A DNA stretch of 64,000 nt from the NCBI GenBank assembly GCA_021234155.1, contig JAJEKV010000054.1:4575962-4639961 (forward strand), read 5' to 3'. This stretch comes from Isoetes taiwanensis (lineage: Eukaryota; Streptophyta; Lycopodiopsida; Isoetales; Isoetaceae). This document shows, piece after piece, positions 9,045 through 18,910 of the stretch. Each line of letters begins with the position of its first letter. Position 1 is the stretch's first letter. The notes beneath the pieces are model-generated. The model was given only the letters and a program-made list of their open reading frames with translations, ran no database searches and had not been told where the DNA came from. Position numbers and translations under genes: made by a program.

Positions 9045-9140
9045 GAAATTGGCGGCCGCCCTATTTCCTTTGGAGGCTAGTATTAAACTTTGTTGGGGCG
9101 ACTATGAGTGCAAATTGGGCGGGCCCAATTTCCACAAAAC
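9045..9140. repeat. Two palindromic cores, group D
   Basis: Core variants at about 9047 (GAAATTGGCGGCCGCCC) and 9111 (AAATTGGGCGGGCCCAATTT). These are the last copies of this palindrome in the window. Confidence 0.8.
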
Positions 9141-9326
9141 AAATTGGTGTCTAGGGATTGTGGCCTATGCTCCATCATAAAAATAGATAGAACCGGTTCC
9201 ATTCATTAAGAAATGCATTACATAGATGTCATACACATATTATAAAACCAAATAAAACAACATGCCTCGACATAGGTAGTTCGACAAAAACAGAATACAA
9301 AGTAGAAAATATCAGGGTGCCAGTTT

Positions 9327-9782
9327 TCAGTCAATGGCTAGTTCGACTTGAATAAGATCACCCTGATCGAACTCATCAATGTAATTTCTGCTATACATGG
9401 CCAGCCATTCATCCAATTCAAGGATCGAGTGAGGAGTGTTGACAATGAGCTTGGTTACCAAATCTTCACGCTGCCTTTTCTCCTTTTTATAAAGCTTCTT
9501 AAATAATGGTCTGAATGAGTTGTGCAGCCAAACATCCTCTAATTTGAGTAGCCTCTTCAGGGCCTCTCCCCTGTAGACAAGTCGTTTCAATGATATCAGG
9601 GAAGCTTCCAACTCCACCCTAGTGAGTTGATAATTGTTGTCCTTTAACAACCCATCCCCACGGAGGAGCTTCATGACCTGCCCACTGATTTCGTTTCTTC
9701 CATTCTGATTTATCTCATTTTGCACCTCAACCTGCAATTGATTCGCGTGGGCTAAGATCGCTCTCGCGATATGGGACTGCAT
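9327..9782 (-). CDS. Hypothetical helical protein, 151 aa
   Basis: Intact ORF with an ATG start (MQSHIARAILAHANQ). It is rich in Leu, Lys, Glu and Arg and predicted mostly helical by eye, with KKLYKKEKRQRED as a basic coiled segment and an acidic C-terminus ending DEFDQGDLIQVELAID. No family recognised. It lies just outside the last palindrome of the 2.75-9.14 kb block and may be the outermost gene of that unit or an exon of a host gene. Confidence 0.45.
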   Translation of the reverse strand: MQSHIARAILAHANQLQVEVQNEINQNGRNEISGQVMKLLRGDGLLKDNNYQLTRVELEASLISLKRLVYRGEALKRLLKLEDVWLHNSFRPLFKKLYKKEKRQREDLVTKLIVNTPHSILELDEWLAMYSRNYIDEFDQGDLIQVELAID

Positions 9783-9789
9783 TTTCGGT

Positions 9790-10337
9790 CATTGTGAATC
9801 CATACCGGCGCCTCGTTTCAACCATTCTCTTTGCCGTTATGAATCTATCTTTTGCCGCATGCATTTGCAAAACAAAGCCTCACTAGCAACACCTCACACA
9901 CAGGACGCGCTTTTCCTTCACCGCGAGTTGGGCGGGCTTGTCCTTGGCTTAATAGAAAAAGCTTCTGCCATATCACCTACCAGCACGTTTCCCGAAAAAA
10001 TCCGTCCTTCTATTTAAAAAACGATCATATTTTGAAATTTGACTCAATTTAGGAGCGATGGACTCGGGAAAGTCCATAAAATAATGAAAGCGGTGCTTAT
10101 TTGTATGCATTTGGTACATCGACCCTATCTGTAACCTCTTCTGCGTCCTCTTTATTCAATGAGCGGGTCTTTCCATTGGTCGATCATGTCCTTTTACATT
10201 TCTCGATGTGGGCGCAAAAGACAAAATCAAGTTAGGCAAGTGATGCTACATATAATCTAATGAAAATAAGAACCGATTCAAGAAGGCGGTGATTTGAAAA
10301 AGCGAGGTCTAAAGGGACTTTCTGCGACTTTCACCAA
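9790..10337. other. No gene recognised
   Basis: Short T-rich pyrimidine tracts and no convincing ORF. Confidence 0.4.
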
Positions 10338-10632
10338 GTCGAGAAAGGCAGCTCAAAGTGAGGGCATTTCTTGACTCGCGAGTCGAAAGACGTAGTTTAG
10401 ACCCCCCTCCCCAAAAAAAAAGAAAAAAAAAAACATTTTTTTGTAAATTTTTTTCAAGTAGGATTCCTTTTTTGAGGGGCCTTTCTTGACTCGTGAGTCG
10501 AGAAATACAGCTTAGAGTAAAAAACGCCGGCTTGAGGGCCTTTCTCGACTCATGAGTCAAGAAGGGCAGCTCAAAGTGAAAAACGCTGGTCTGAGGCCTT
10601 TTCTCGACTTGAGAGTCGAGAAAGGCAACGCA
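10338..10632. repeat. TCGACTC-palindrome tandem repeat
   Basis: Four degenerate units, each with a palindrome TCGACTC-NN-GAGTCGA (10371, 10488, 10543, 10602 region). Linkers resemble GGCAGCTCAAAGTGA, AAAAACGC, GGCTTGAGGGCC. A homopurine run interrupts the array at 10410-10440. The minus-strand ORF across it is a repeat artefact. Confidence 0.75.
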
Positions 10633-10635
10633 GGT

Positions 10636-11455
10636 TATTGTGTTCATAGGGACCTGTACAAAAAGAAATGGTTGGTGATTCATCCTATGTAACACTCACA
10701 TTGATGATCAATCATGTCTTAAATGTTGTGCATCAAGCTTTGATATTAATATCTAGAATATGTTATAAATGATAAAGGAGTTACAAGTGTTTGGCGTGTC
10801 TTAAAGCCCTTATGCTTTCTATATTTTAAATCCTTATTTGTTCTAATGTTGATGGAGTTTAGAACACAAGTTTACAGTTCTTCTTTGGGGTGCTTGAGCA
10901 ACCTTCTGTGATAATTGATAGTGATTCTGGTGATTTGGTGAAGGTTGCCACTGTCCTGGATGCTAATTCATTCATTTGAGCTTAGTTTTACAGTAGACTA
11001 AGATCTCTTGCTTTGTCCAAGTGGAACAGAGAAGCTATATGCTGACCCAAATAATTTGTTGCTTTCTACACTTTTGTTATGTTTTCATTGTAGCAAATAG
11101 CTCTCTTAGAATGCTCACTTTTGGCTGCAAAGAAGCAAGGAGAAAGAAGGCAAAACATATTTCCTTTTTTTTTTCCCGGTTTGCATTATTAAATATATCA
11201 TCCTCTATGGAATATATGTAATTCCAGAAATCATGTAATATGTTAGCATTATAGCCTTACCTATGATCCTCTTAATGGCTAGGTGTAGTTATAAATATGC
11301 CCACATCCCTCTGTTTCTTTAGCACTTTGGGAACTAGATATTTCTTTCCTAGAGAGCGAATCATGTTGCGGGCACAGACTAAGGTTAGCCACAAACTTGA
11401 GAATGCTTTTAAATGGTTTGACGAGTTTTGCGAGAGGTGCCCAGGGGCCCCAACC
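10636..11455. other. No gene recognised
   Basis: Mostly AT-rich. Short ORFs here (for example 11021-11221) lack any recognisable domain or splice support. Confidence 0.4.
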
Positions 11456-11925
11456 TACGATCTGGATCGTAGAATCGACGAATCCGACGACTGTGGTAGT
11501 CTCGGGTGCACCTCGTTTAGAATATATAGCAAAATAACGGGGGGTTCCAGGGGGATTTGATATGGATGTAAAAATAACAATTCTTGAAACCATAGACCAT
11601 ATATCCCTAAAACAATCGAATAAGTTGTTATAAAAAAAACATAGATTCAAGAATAAAAATAATCGCATTAGCTCACTGGGTATATTGGACATACGATCTG
11701 GGCCGTAGGATCGACAAATCCGATGACTGGTAGTCCAAGGTGCACCTCGTTTAGAATATGTAGCAAAATAACAGGGGGTTCCAGGGGGATTTGATATGGA
11801 TGTAAAAATAACAATTCCTGAAACCATAGACCATGTATCCCTAAAAGAATCGAATAAGTTGTTATAAAAACAAACATAGATTCAAGATTAAAAATAATCG
11901 CATTAGCTCACTTGGTATATTGGTT
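11456..11925. repeat. 235-bp tandem duplication
   Basis: Copy 1 (about 11456-11690) and copy 2 (about 11691-11925) are nearly identical over TACGATCTGG, GTGCACCTCGTTTAGAATAT, GGGGGATTTGATATGGATG, CATAGATTCAAGA, AATCGCATTAGCTCACT. A third partial copy (GTGCACCTCGTTTAGAATAT) lies at about 12108-12200. Confidence 0.85.
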
Positions 11926-11982
11926 AAAGTAGTCTAAGTTAGGACATTGAATTATTTTGGTAGAGGTTCGAGCTCCCGTATT
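11900..11982 (+). ncRNA. tRNA-derived SINE-like head
   Basis: Pol III type-2 promoter boxes at plausible spacing: A box TAGCTCACTTGG (11904-11915) and B box GGTTCGAGCTCC (11965-11976). No tRNA acceptor stem or clear cloverleaf forms, so this is a SINE-like remnant rather than a tRNA gene. The A box is also present at the end of the preceding 235-bp copy. The 3' limit is unclear. Confidence 0.45.
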
Positions 11983-12200
11983 TCATATTCTAAAATCTTA
12001 GGCAAAGTCGTATAGAGGTTCGATATTCCCTCAAAACCTTAGGCGAAATCGTATTTCATATTTCAAAATCATAGGTGCCTCCAATCATAAATGACTATAA
12101 GCGAAACGAGAGGTGCCCAGGGCCCCAACATACAGGATCGACGAATTCGACGACTGTGGTAGTCCAGTGCACCTCGTTTAGAATATGTAGCAAAATAAAT

Positions 12201-12385
12201 AATAAACCTCTATAACAAGGAGGGGCTGGTCATGCATGCCATGCGAAAATATATAACTTTGAAAAGAACTTGAAAGAAATTGAAAAGAAAACCCTACAGA
12301 GGAGCTGGTTGTGCGTGCCACATGACAAAAAACCTGTATAACAAGGAGGGGCTTGTCACGCGTGCCATGCGCATATAAATAACAA
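12201..12385. repeat. Short degenerate direct repeats
   Basis: Unit CTNTATAACAAGGAGGGGCT, GTCANGCNTGCCATGCG, ATATAAC occurs at 12207-12262 and 12332-12385. A partial copy (GAGCTGGTTGTGCGTGCCA) lies between them. Confidence 0.7.
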
Positions 12386-12734
12386 TAACTTTTTAAAAGA
12401 GAGACATTATTAAAATTTCTTAACATAGATGACACTTGAGTCGATGGTCCACGAATGAGAGGAAAGAAGGGCAGGGCCCAAGGCTCTGTGAGAAAAAAGC
12501 CGAATGAGAAGAAGCACGAAAAGATCGAATATATATCGCTCACCCTATCACGAGAATCTCGATCCTATAGTGTGGATCGATCTGCATTTCTAACAGCCCC
12601 ATGGTTTTTGTTGTTGTGTAGAGCGATAGCAGCAGGTCCATGTTTTGATTTGAAAATTAAGTGTGTAAGCAAGTAAAGGATCTACAAATCATGGTGATCT
12701 AGATTTCTTACTTGCGGCTCAATGATTTGAGCTG

Positions 12735-12812
12735 CAATTTGAGCTATGGCGACTTATGACTAGAGGTTGAGTCGCAATTTGAGCTATGGCGACTTATGAG
12801 CAGAGCGCGGAT
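12735..12812. repeat. 40-bp tandem duplication
   Basis: CAATTTGAGCTATGGCGACT followed by TATGA occurs twice, separated by AGAGGTTGAGTCG. Confidence 0.7.
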
Positions 12813-12815
12813 TCT

Positions 12816-13419
12816 CCAAGCTTCAACTTTCATAATATTTTGAACCTAAGTGCATATCAAGCATTTATATAAATCTTTTTCCCCTATCTTACCTCTTCTC
12901 AATGCATATTCAAGCTCTATTTTAAAACTTTTGCGATGGAGCATGTCTAAGACAGTTAAGATTACTTTGCGCTTGGATTAGCTTTGAAAAATGCCGCTGA
13001 CTGAACTTATTTTGTATGAAGTTCTATCCTTAAGGGAACACTGTACACATTGCTGTAGTAGGAGGGTTGCTTTTGGTTATGGCGCAAGATCATGGGTTGT
13101 TCCAACTATAAACCCTTCCGAGTTTTGGTCCTTTAAGGGGGATGAAATATGGCTGAAGAATCCATCTTTTTTCATGTCTGTTTCGTGATGTTTGGTGCCT
13201 GCTAATTTAAGAGGATGCCCGTGGTCATGATAAAGTCATAAGAGCAATCTCAGCAACCATGGGACCTACCTCTACATTAAGAACACCTTATGATACTGCC
13301 CTGGATTGATTTTGAATCAGCCATTTAACTGGTAAGGCACTTAAATTATGTTTTATCGTTGCTATATTTTAGGACGTTTATAGCAAGTAATTTAATTTCA
13401 TTCATGCAATTCATATCTT
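12816..13419. other. No gene recognised
   Basis: AT-rich host sequence flanking the copia insertion. No supported feature. Confidence 0.4.
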
Positions 13420-13424
13420 ACATG

Positions 13425-13818
13425 TGATGAGTTTCGTTGATGGGGCTTCTCCTACAGCTCCTACAGTCGCCGATGCTATCCTTCTGATATCACACTAACA
13501 GTATGTGTGATTTACGTTCTTCCCTCTTGTTCCCAAGCGACCCAAAGGCGGCTTAGCCCGGATCTTCTCTCTGCGGCCGAAAAGTTCACGCCGATGAATC
13601 AATCTCCCTGCTCCCGCAACCCACAGATCTGATGCTCTTTAATCAGTCCGATCCTCCTTATCTGATCAATCTGCCATTCGATTCGACTCCACCTCTGCCG
13701 TTACAGTCATCGATTCAATCCCCTTTTTATTGTTTTTACCTGATCCACCACTTGGAAAAGCGTGTATGTGTGGCACAATCCGCGGCACAACTGCGATGTC
13801 TGGTTTGTTATCTCAACA
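13425..13818 (-). repeat. Copia LTR (3' LTR in element orientation)
   Basis: 394 bp, TG...CA. It contains the stop of the RT/RNase H ORF near its boundary. Confidence 0.93.
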
Positions 13819-15403
13819 TTCTCCCCTCGGCTGTCATGCGGTTCATAATTCCTACTTGCCTTTTTGCAACCTGTAATTTTGGTTCAGTAAGAACCTTAGT
13901 CAACATGTCTGCCTGTTGCAATGTAGTAGGAATGTACTCTACATTTATTTCACCCTTTTCTACTTCATCTCGAATGAAATGGTGATGAACTATGTGTTTA
14001 GTTCGCGAATGACAAACTGGATTTTTGCTCATTGCTATTCCACTTTTGTTGTCACAATAAATTGTTGTTGCACCCAAGCACGACTTCCCCAATTCCCTCA
14101 GCATCCTTCGTAACCAAATGATCTCCGACGCTGCCAAAGATACTGCCACATATTCTGCTTCCGCACTAGATTTCGCAACACACTCTTGTTTTTTACTGAC
14201 CCATGATATTGCCGTACCTCCAAACTTACAAAGATATCCAGAAGTGGATTTTCTATCATCAGTATCTCCTCCCCAATCTGCATCTGCATATCCAACCAGA
14301 TTATCTTCCATGCCTTTTTCAAAACACAGTCCATGAGTTGAGGTACCCTTTAGATACCTGAGTACCCTTTTAGCGGCTATCCAGTGTTCCTTTCCTGGGT
14401 TATTCAAAAACCTGCTGAGAAGATTAACAGCATAAGTAATATCCGGCCTTGTGCTATTTGCGGCATACAACAGGCTGCCAACTAGCGACCTATAAGGTCT
14501 ACCTTTCATATCTTCCTCTTCTGCAGGGGTTTTTGGACACATCTTTCCTGATAATTTTACTCCCGGCGCCAATGGCGTCTTGGCTGCATTGCAATCAAGC
14601 ATTCTGAACTTGACTAGCATTTTCTTGATATATTGTTCTTGAGTGAGGTATAACACACCTCGTGCCCTATCTCTTCTTACTTCCATTCCCAGCAGTTTTT
14701 GAAGATCTCCAAGATCAGTCATTTGAAACCGGCTTCTCAGCAACTGTTTACACTTGTCCAGCAAGGCTTTGTCATTACTGGCAATGACACAATCATCGAC
14801 ATATAAAGCCATTATCAGGCATTTATCTCCTTCTCTTCTCATGTAAAGATTACCTTCTGTTTTTAACTTAATGAATCCACTGTCAATTAAAAACTTGTTC
14901 ATGCATAAGTACCATTGTCTAGACGCCTGTCTCAATCCATAAATAGCCTTTTTTAATTTGCACACCATATTACTTCCCTGCTCGTATCCATGAGGCTGTT
15001 CCATATAAATTTCTTCTTCTAAGTCTCCATTCAGGAACGCAGTCTTGACATCCATATGACCCAATTCCATATCATTTTGTACTGCAATGGCTATGAGCGC
15101 TCTCAGACTAGTCATCTTAATGATAGGTGAGAATGTGTCCTTAAAATCTACTCCTTCCAGCTGTGTATATCCCTTGGCAACCAAGCGAGCCTTGTACCTC
15201 TCGACAGACCCATCTGCCTTTCTTTTAATCTTAAAAATCCACTTGCTACCGACAACATTCTTGCCATTTGGTCTCTGCACCAAATCATAGGTTCCAGTTT
15301 GTTTGAATGAATTTAATTCATTTCTCATCGCTTCTCTCCACATGTCCGCATCTGGCCTCGTTACTGCTTCTTCCACAGTCTCTGGTTCTAAAGTACAGGA
15401 CAA
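13808..15403 (-). CDS. Copia reverse transcriptase and RNase H
   Basis: A 531-aa open segment. The N-terminus shows the copia RT start (WREAMRNELNSFKQTGTYDL, VGSKWIFKIK). Motif A is HMDVKTAFLNGDL and the catalytic YVDD appears in MALYVDDCVIAS. The connection (RPYRSLVGSLLYAANSTRPD) and RNase H (YADADWGGD, SSAEAEYVA, IYCDNKSGIAMS, TKHIVHHHFIRD) follow. It overlaps the LTR by a few bases, as is common in copia. This is the longest uninterrupted part of the polyprotein. Confidence 0.95.
   Translation of the reverse strand: MSCTLEPETVEEAVTRPDADMWREAMRNELNSFKQTGTYDLVQRPNGKNVVGSKWIFKIKRKADGSVERYKARLVAKGYTQLEGVDFKDTFSPIIKMTSLRALIAIAVQNDMELGHMDVKTAFLNGDLEEEIYMEQPHGYEQGSNMVCKLKKAIYGLRQASRQWYLCMNKFLIDSGFIKLKTEGNLYMRREGDKCLIMALYVDDCVIASNDKALLDKCKQLLRSRFQMTDLGDLQKLLGMEVRRDRARGVLYLTQEQYIKKMLVKFRMLDCNAAKTPLAPGVKLSGKMCPKTPAEEEDMKGRPYRSLVGSLLYAANSTRPDITYAVNLLSRFLNNPGKEHWIAAKRVLRYLKGTSTHGLCFEKGMEDNLVGYADADWGGDTDDRKSTSGYLCKFGGTAISWVSKKQECVAKSSAEAEYVAVSLAASEIIWLRRMLRELGKSCLGATTIYCDNKSGIAMSKNPVCHSRTKHIVHHHFIRDEVEKGEINVEYIPTTLQQADMLTKVLTEPKLQVAKRQVGIMNRMTAEGRMLR
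13819..13830 (-). promoter_or_regulatory. Copia polypurine tract
   Basis: Minus strand GAGGGGAGAA directly before the 3' LTR. Confidence 0.8.
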
Positions 15404-15548
15404 GATCTTAGGCTTTCGAGGTCTTGTTGTCTTACCACTTTCTTTTCTGCCAAATCTTTCTGTATCAAACGGAAGCTGAGATTTGAGACGTTCAACTTCA
15501 ACTGCGGCGAGTCACGCTTGCACTCCCCCGGCTTCTTCAATTCTGGCT

Positions 15549-16150
15549 TCACGCTCTCCTCCTCCTCCACGGTGTCGGTTTAGGTGCACTATCAGCCTCT
15601 AAGGCTTCATGCACCTCCTCTGGCTCTAAGCCTTCATGCACCTCCTCTGGCTCAGTATATAGTGCACTATCAGTTTCTGCGACCTCATGCACCACATCTG
15701 GTTCTGTGCCTTCTTGCTCACTTGTATCCTCAATTTCATCATCTTCAAGGTCAATCTCATTTTCCATGGGTAAACTTATAGTCTCCCTAAAATTGTGTAT
15801 TGCTTCTTTATTTACCCCCTGAATCATTTTCCAAATATTTACTTGGTACCCATACGTCATCTCCGCTTGCTAAGCAGCTTCCTATCTTTGTACAGGACGT
15901 TTTCGTTAAATATCACATCTCTGCTAACATGTATTCTGCGAGTGTTTGGATCATATAACCTATAACCATTCGTTTCTTCATCGTAGCCAACCAGAAAGGT
16001 ACATATGCTTCTGTCACCCAACTTCCTCCTGAGTTCTTCGGGGACCAACATATAGGCTAGACACTCATTACACTCTAAAAGCTTCACACAGATTGTCTTT
16101 GTCCACCCAAACTGTTCGCATCGCCTCTTTTTTTTTGCAACACTAGGCAA
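15549..16150 (-). pseudogene. Copia integrase C-terminal and linker segments
   Basis: The 15857-16150 frame contains the copia post-integrase block (FLVGYDEETNGYRLYDPNTR, HVSRDVIFNE). The 15549-15860 frame is the acidic variable linker with repeated EPEEVHE units. The breaks between them and with the integrase core mark indels. Confidence 0.8.
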
Positions 16151-16156
16151 CTTTGT

Positions 16157-17062
16157 TCAGATGTGACAAGCGGCCGCCACTGCTTCTGCCCATAAGCTGT
16201 TGGGTAGGCCCGCATGCTTAAGCATGGACCTTGCTACATTCATGACTGTGCGATTCTTTCGTTCTGCTACACCATTTTGCTGTGGCGTATACCGACATGT
16301 ATACTGTCTTCTAATCCCATGTTCCTGACAAAACCTGCAAAATTCACCCGATCTATATTCCCCACCAAGATCGGATCTCAAGCATTTAACCTTTAATGAT
16401 GTTTCTCTTTCAACCTCCGCAACATAGAGCCTAAAGGCATCAAACACTTGGTCTTTGGACCTCAAAAAGTAACACTTAATCCTTCTGCTATAGTCATCAA
16501 TGAATGATGCAAAGTAAAATTTCAACCCTAGACTTTGAACTTGCATGGGACCACATACATCTGAATGAACTAACTCAAGTAATTTTCGTGCTCTCTTGCC
16601 TTTATTTCTAAAAGGCAATCTACTTTGCTTCCCTAACATGCATGCCTCACAAACATCATCATGACTTTCATGCTCACACATCAAGTCATCCAAAAGATTG
16701 TGCTTTTCTGCAATTTTAATATTATTATGATTTGTATGTGCCAACCTCAAATGCCAAGTATGCAATTTATCTATGGGAGATATTTTATTGATTGCTTTGA
16801 TGTCAAACTCAAACAAATTTCCTCTTCTATCAGCATCAAATATCTTCACACCATTTTTGATAAATTTGCATCCATGCTTATGAAAAAGCAAATCATAACC
16901 ATTATCAACAAGATTTGCAACCGAGACCAAGTTAAACAACATTTCTGGAGCAAATAGAGTATCTGGCAATCTTAAAACTTCCTTGCCTTCTCTTGATACC
17001 GCAACTCCCCTTTCCACGCACCTTTTGTGTTGCGCCATTTCCCATTTGCACCCTCGAATCAC
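16157..17062 (-). CDS. Copia GAG-pre-integrase and integrase core
   Basis: A 301-aa open segment. The HHCC zinc domain reads WHLRLAHTNHNNIKI then CEACMLGK. The catalytic triad context is visible: HSDVCGPM, RSDLGGEY, NGVAERKNRT. The segment stops after the core. Upstream it overlaps the protease frame. Confidence 0.92.
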   Translation of the reverse strand: MIRGCKWEMAQHKRCVERGVAVSREGKEVLRLPDTLFAPEMLFNLVSVANLVDNGYDLLFHKHGCKFIKNGVKIFDADRRGNLFEFDIKAINKISPIDKLHTWHLRLAHTNHNNIKIAEKHNLLDDLMCEHESHDDVCEACMLGKQSRLPFRNKGKRARKLLELVHSDVCGPMQVQSLGLKFYFASFIDDYSRRIKCYFLRSKDQVFDAFRLYVAEVERETSLKVKCLRSDLGGEYRSGEFCRFCQEHGIRRQYTCRYTPQQNGVAERKNRTVMNVARSMLKHAGLPNSLWAEAVAAACHI

Positions 17063-17395
17063 CCCTACTTAGCTCAACCTTATTCAACAAACCAGGTGAA
17101 TTGACTATGGAGACTTCAGCTCCCGAATCTAAAGTCAAAGTGTCAATTTTATCCAAACCATTTTTAAGAGTAACATTCAACGCTACATCCTTAGAATTTA
17201 AATTTGTTACCTTATCTTCACTAAGCACTCCCTCTTTTTTGCCAATTTGTCATTGCTATCATCAAGCTCACTTACAGTTGCCACCGATGATGTTCGACCC
17301 CTTCCTCGTGAATATGTTCCTCGTCCACGACCCCACCTTTCTCGATTTGGGCATTCTGCTTTTATATGGCCGAACTCTTCACATCCATAACACAC
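16932..17395 (-). pseudogene. Copia CCHC knuckle and aspartic protease segments
   Basis: The 17207-17395 frame carries a CCHC knuckle (CYGCEEFGHIKAEC) and an RG-rich linker. The 16932-17228 frame carries the protease active site LDSGAEVSIVN. They are in different frames, so the polyprotein is broken here. Confidence 0.85.
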
Positions 17396-17480
17396 CTCTG
17401 TATGTGTGCTCTTCCTCTTCCTCGGCTTCTACCTCGGCCCCGGCCTCTTTCACTGTATATAAAAGCGATTGGCGATGCTC

Positions 17481-18134
17481 TTAAATGCGGATAGATCTCT
17501 CCCTTATACTTGTTGCCGCAATCTTTTCTTGTTCCATTTCTGTTCTAATTGCCTCCACAGCTTTATCAAACGTAGGCGAAGTGCGCCTAACCAACACAGC
17601 TAAATCCTTGTAAGAATCATGGAAAGCTCTTGTTAAAACTAATACCTTTTGTTGCTCGGAATACTTTACTCCGGCTCCCTCCAAATCGTGGAATAACAAG
17701 CGTAGACGCCTTATCAAACTCGTCACATCTCCCCCCTTTTCAAACTGCAGGCTCCGTACCTGCATCTCCAGCACCTCAATTTGCGAAGAGGTCTTCGCTT
17801 CATACCTTTCAAGAAGGTATTCCCACATTTCAGCAGGAGATTTGTGCTGAATTTCAAGCACTATATCTCCTCCCAATTTTGCCATGATGATTGCCTTTGC
17901 AATCTCTTCCTTCTCATCCTCAGATGTCTCTTCTTTCTTCCCTTCTTCAGATCCTGAAGCTTCTTTCTTTATTTTGATTGATGTCAAAGCTGATTTTCCT
18001 CTTGATACAAGCTCCCATAATTTATCTACCTTGAGGGCCTGCGTGATCATGGCTTTCCAGAGTTGAAAACCAGCTTCATCTCCTTCAAAAACTTTGGTGT
18101 TATTCAAGTACGTTAATGCAAGCCTGCTGGCCAT
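17481..18134 (-). CDS. Copia Gag (UBN2-type)
   Basis: A 217-aa segment starting MASRLALTYLNN at an ATG just inside the PBS. It has the copia Gag pattern (FEGDEAGFQLWKAMITQAL, AEMWEYLLERYEAKT, LRLLFHDLEGAGVKYSEQQK). It ends before the CCHC knuckle because of a frame break. Confidence 0.9.
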   Translation of the reverse strand: MASRLALTYLNNTKVFEGDEAGFQLWKAMITQALKVDKLWELVSRGKSALTSIKIKKEASGSEEGKKEETSEDEKEEIAKAIIMAKLGGDIVLEIQHKSPAEMWEYLLERYEAKTSSQIEVLEMQVRSLQFEKGGDVTSLIRRLRLLFHDLEGAGVKYSEQQKVLVLTRAFHDSYKDLAVLVRRTSPTFDKAVEAIRTEMEQEKIAATSIRERSIRI

Positions 18135-18140
18135 GGCGAT

Positions 18141-18154
18141 GGCTCTGATACCAC
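18141..18154 (-). promoter_or_regulatory. Copia primer-binding site
   Basis: Minus strand GTGGTATCAGAGCC, complementary to the 3' end of plant initiator tRNA-Met, directly after the 5' LTR. Confidence 0.9.
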
Positions 18155-18537
18155 TGATGAGTTTCGTTGATGGGGCTTCTCCTACAGCTCCTACAGTCGC
18201 CGATGCTATCCTTCTGATATCACACTAACAGCATGTGTGATTTACATTCTTCCTTGTTCCCAGAGCAGCCCCAAAAGGCGGCAACCGGATCTTTCTCTGC
18301 GGACCGAAAGTTCTCGCCGATGAATCAATCTCCCCGCTCCCGCAACCACGGATCGATGCTCTTTAATCGGTCAGATCCTCCTTATCGATCAATCGCCATT
18401 CGATTCGACTCCACCTCGCCATTCTGATCCATCGATTCAATCCCCTTTTTATTGTTTTTACCTGATCCACCGCTTGGAAAAGCGTGTATGTGTGGCACAA
18501 TCACGGCACAACACGTGTACAGGCTGTTATCTCAACA
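18155..18537 (-). repeat. Copia LTR (5' LTR in element orientation)
   Basis: 383 bp. Shares start and end with the other LTR and differs from it by many indels in the central part. Confidence 0.93.
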
Positions 18538-18542
18538 ACATG

Positions 18543-18910
18543 GTCTCTTCTCCAAGATCAAAAAGTCCTTTTGTGTTGGATAAGGAACTTCTTATAAATT
18601 TTTCTAATTCAACTTACGGTGAAAGGTACAGTTTTGTGAGCACCATGAGGAGGTCTATTTTATATTCTATATAACAACATATGGAAACTTTGTTAAGCAT
18701 TTATAGTTAATTTTACTGAGTAGCTAGGCAGCATAGATATCCATTAGCAGCAAGCATTCACGAACCTGAAGCTCAACCACTTTCTTAGATCTCAATGTGG
18801 ATGTTGGATGCAACAGTTAGATGGCATGGATGTGGAGCATAAATATATTGGAGTAATGCCTCGAGGTAATGAACAATTTAATAGATCCAGATATCTAACA
18901 AAATGATTAA
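18543..18910. other. No gene recognised
   Basis: AT-rich host flank right of the copia element. Confidence 0.4.

Larger units (their letters stand above)
13425..18537 (-). mobile_element. Ty1/copia LTR retrotransposon, structurally complete
   Basis: Two LTRs (13425-13818 and 18155-18537) begin TGATGAG and end CTCAACA on the plus strand, giving TG...CA termini. A 5-bp target duplication ACATG flanks the element (13420-13424 and 18538-18542). The PBS next to the right LTR reads TGGTATCAGAGCC on the minus strand, the usual plant copia site for initiator tRNA-Met. A polypurine tract (GAGGGGAGAA on the minus strand) abuts the left LTR. Gag, CCHC knuckle, protease, integrase and RT/RNase H are in the copia order but split over several frames, so the copy is decayed. 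The LTRs visibly differ by many substitutions and small indels in the middle, while their first 75 bp are almost identical. Confidence 0.97.

Noticed and set aside
2755-9140. Endogenous giant virus or phage segment
   Set aside because: ParB- and methyltransferase-like genes occur in such genomes, but no capsid, polymerase or packaging gene is visible, and a spliceosomal intron and palindrome arrays fit a eukaryotic element better.
11900-11982. Functional tRNA gene
   Set aside because: Only the promoter boxes fit. Acceptor and anticodon stems do not form.
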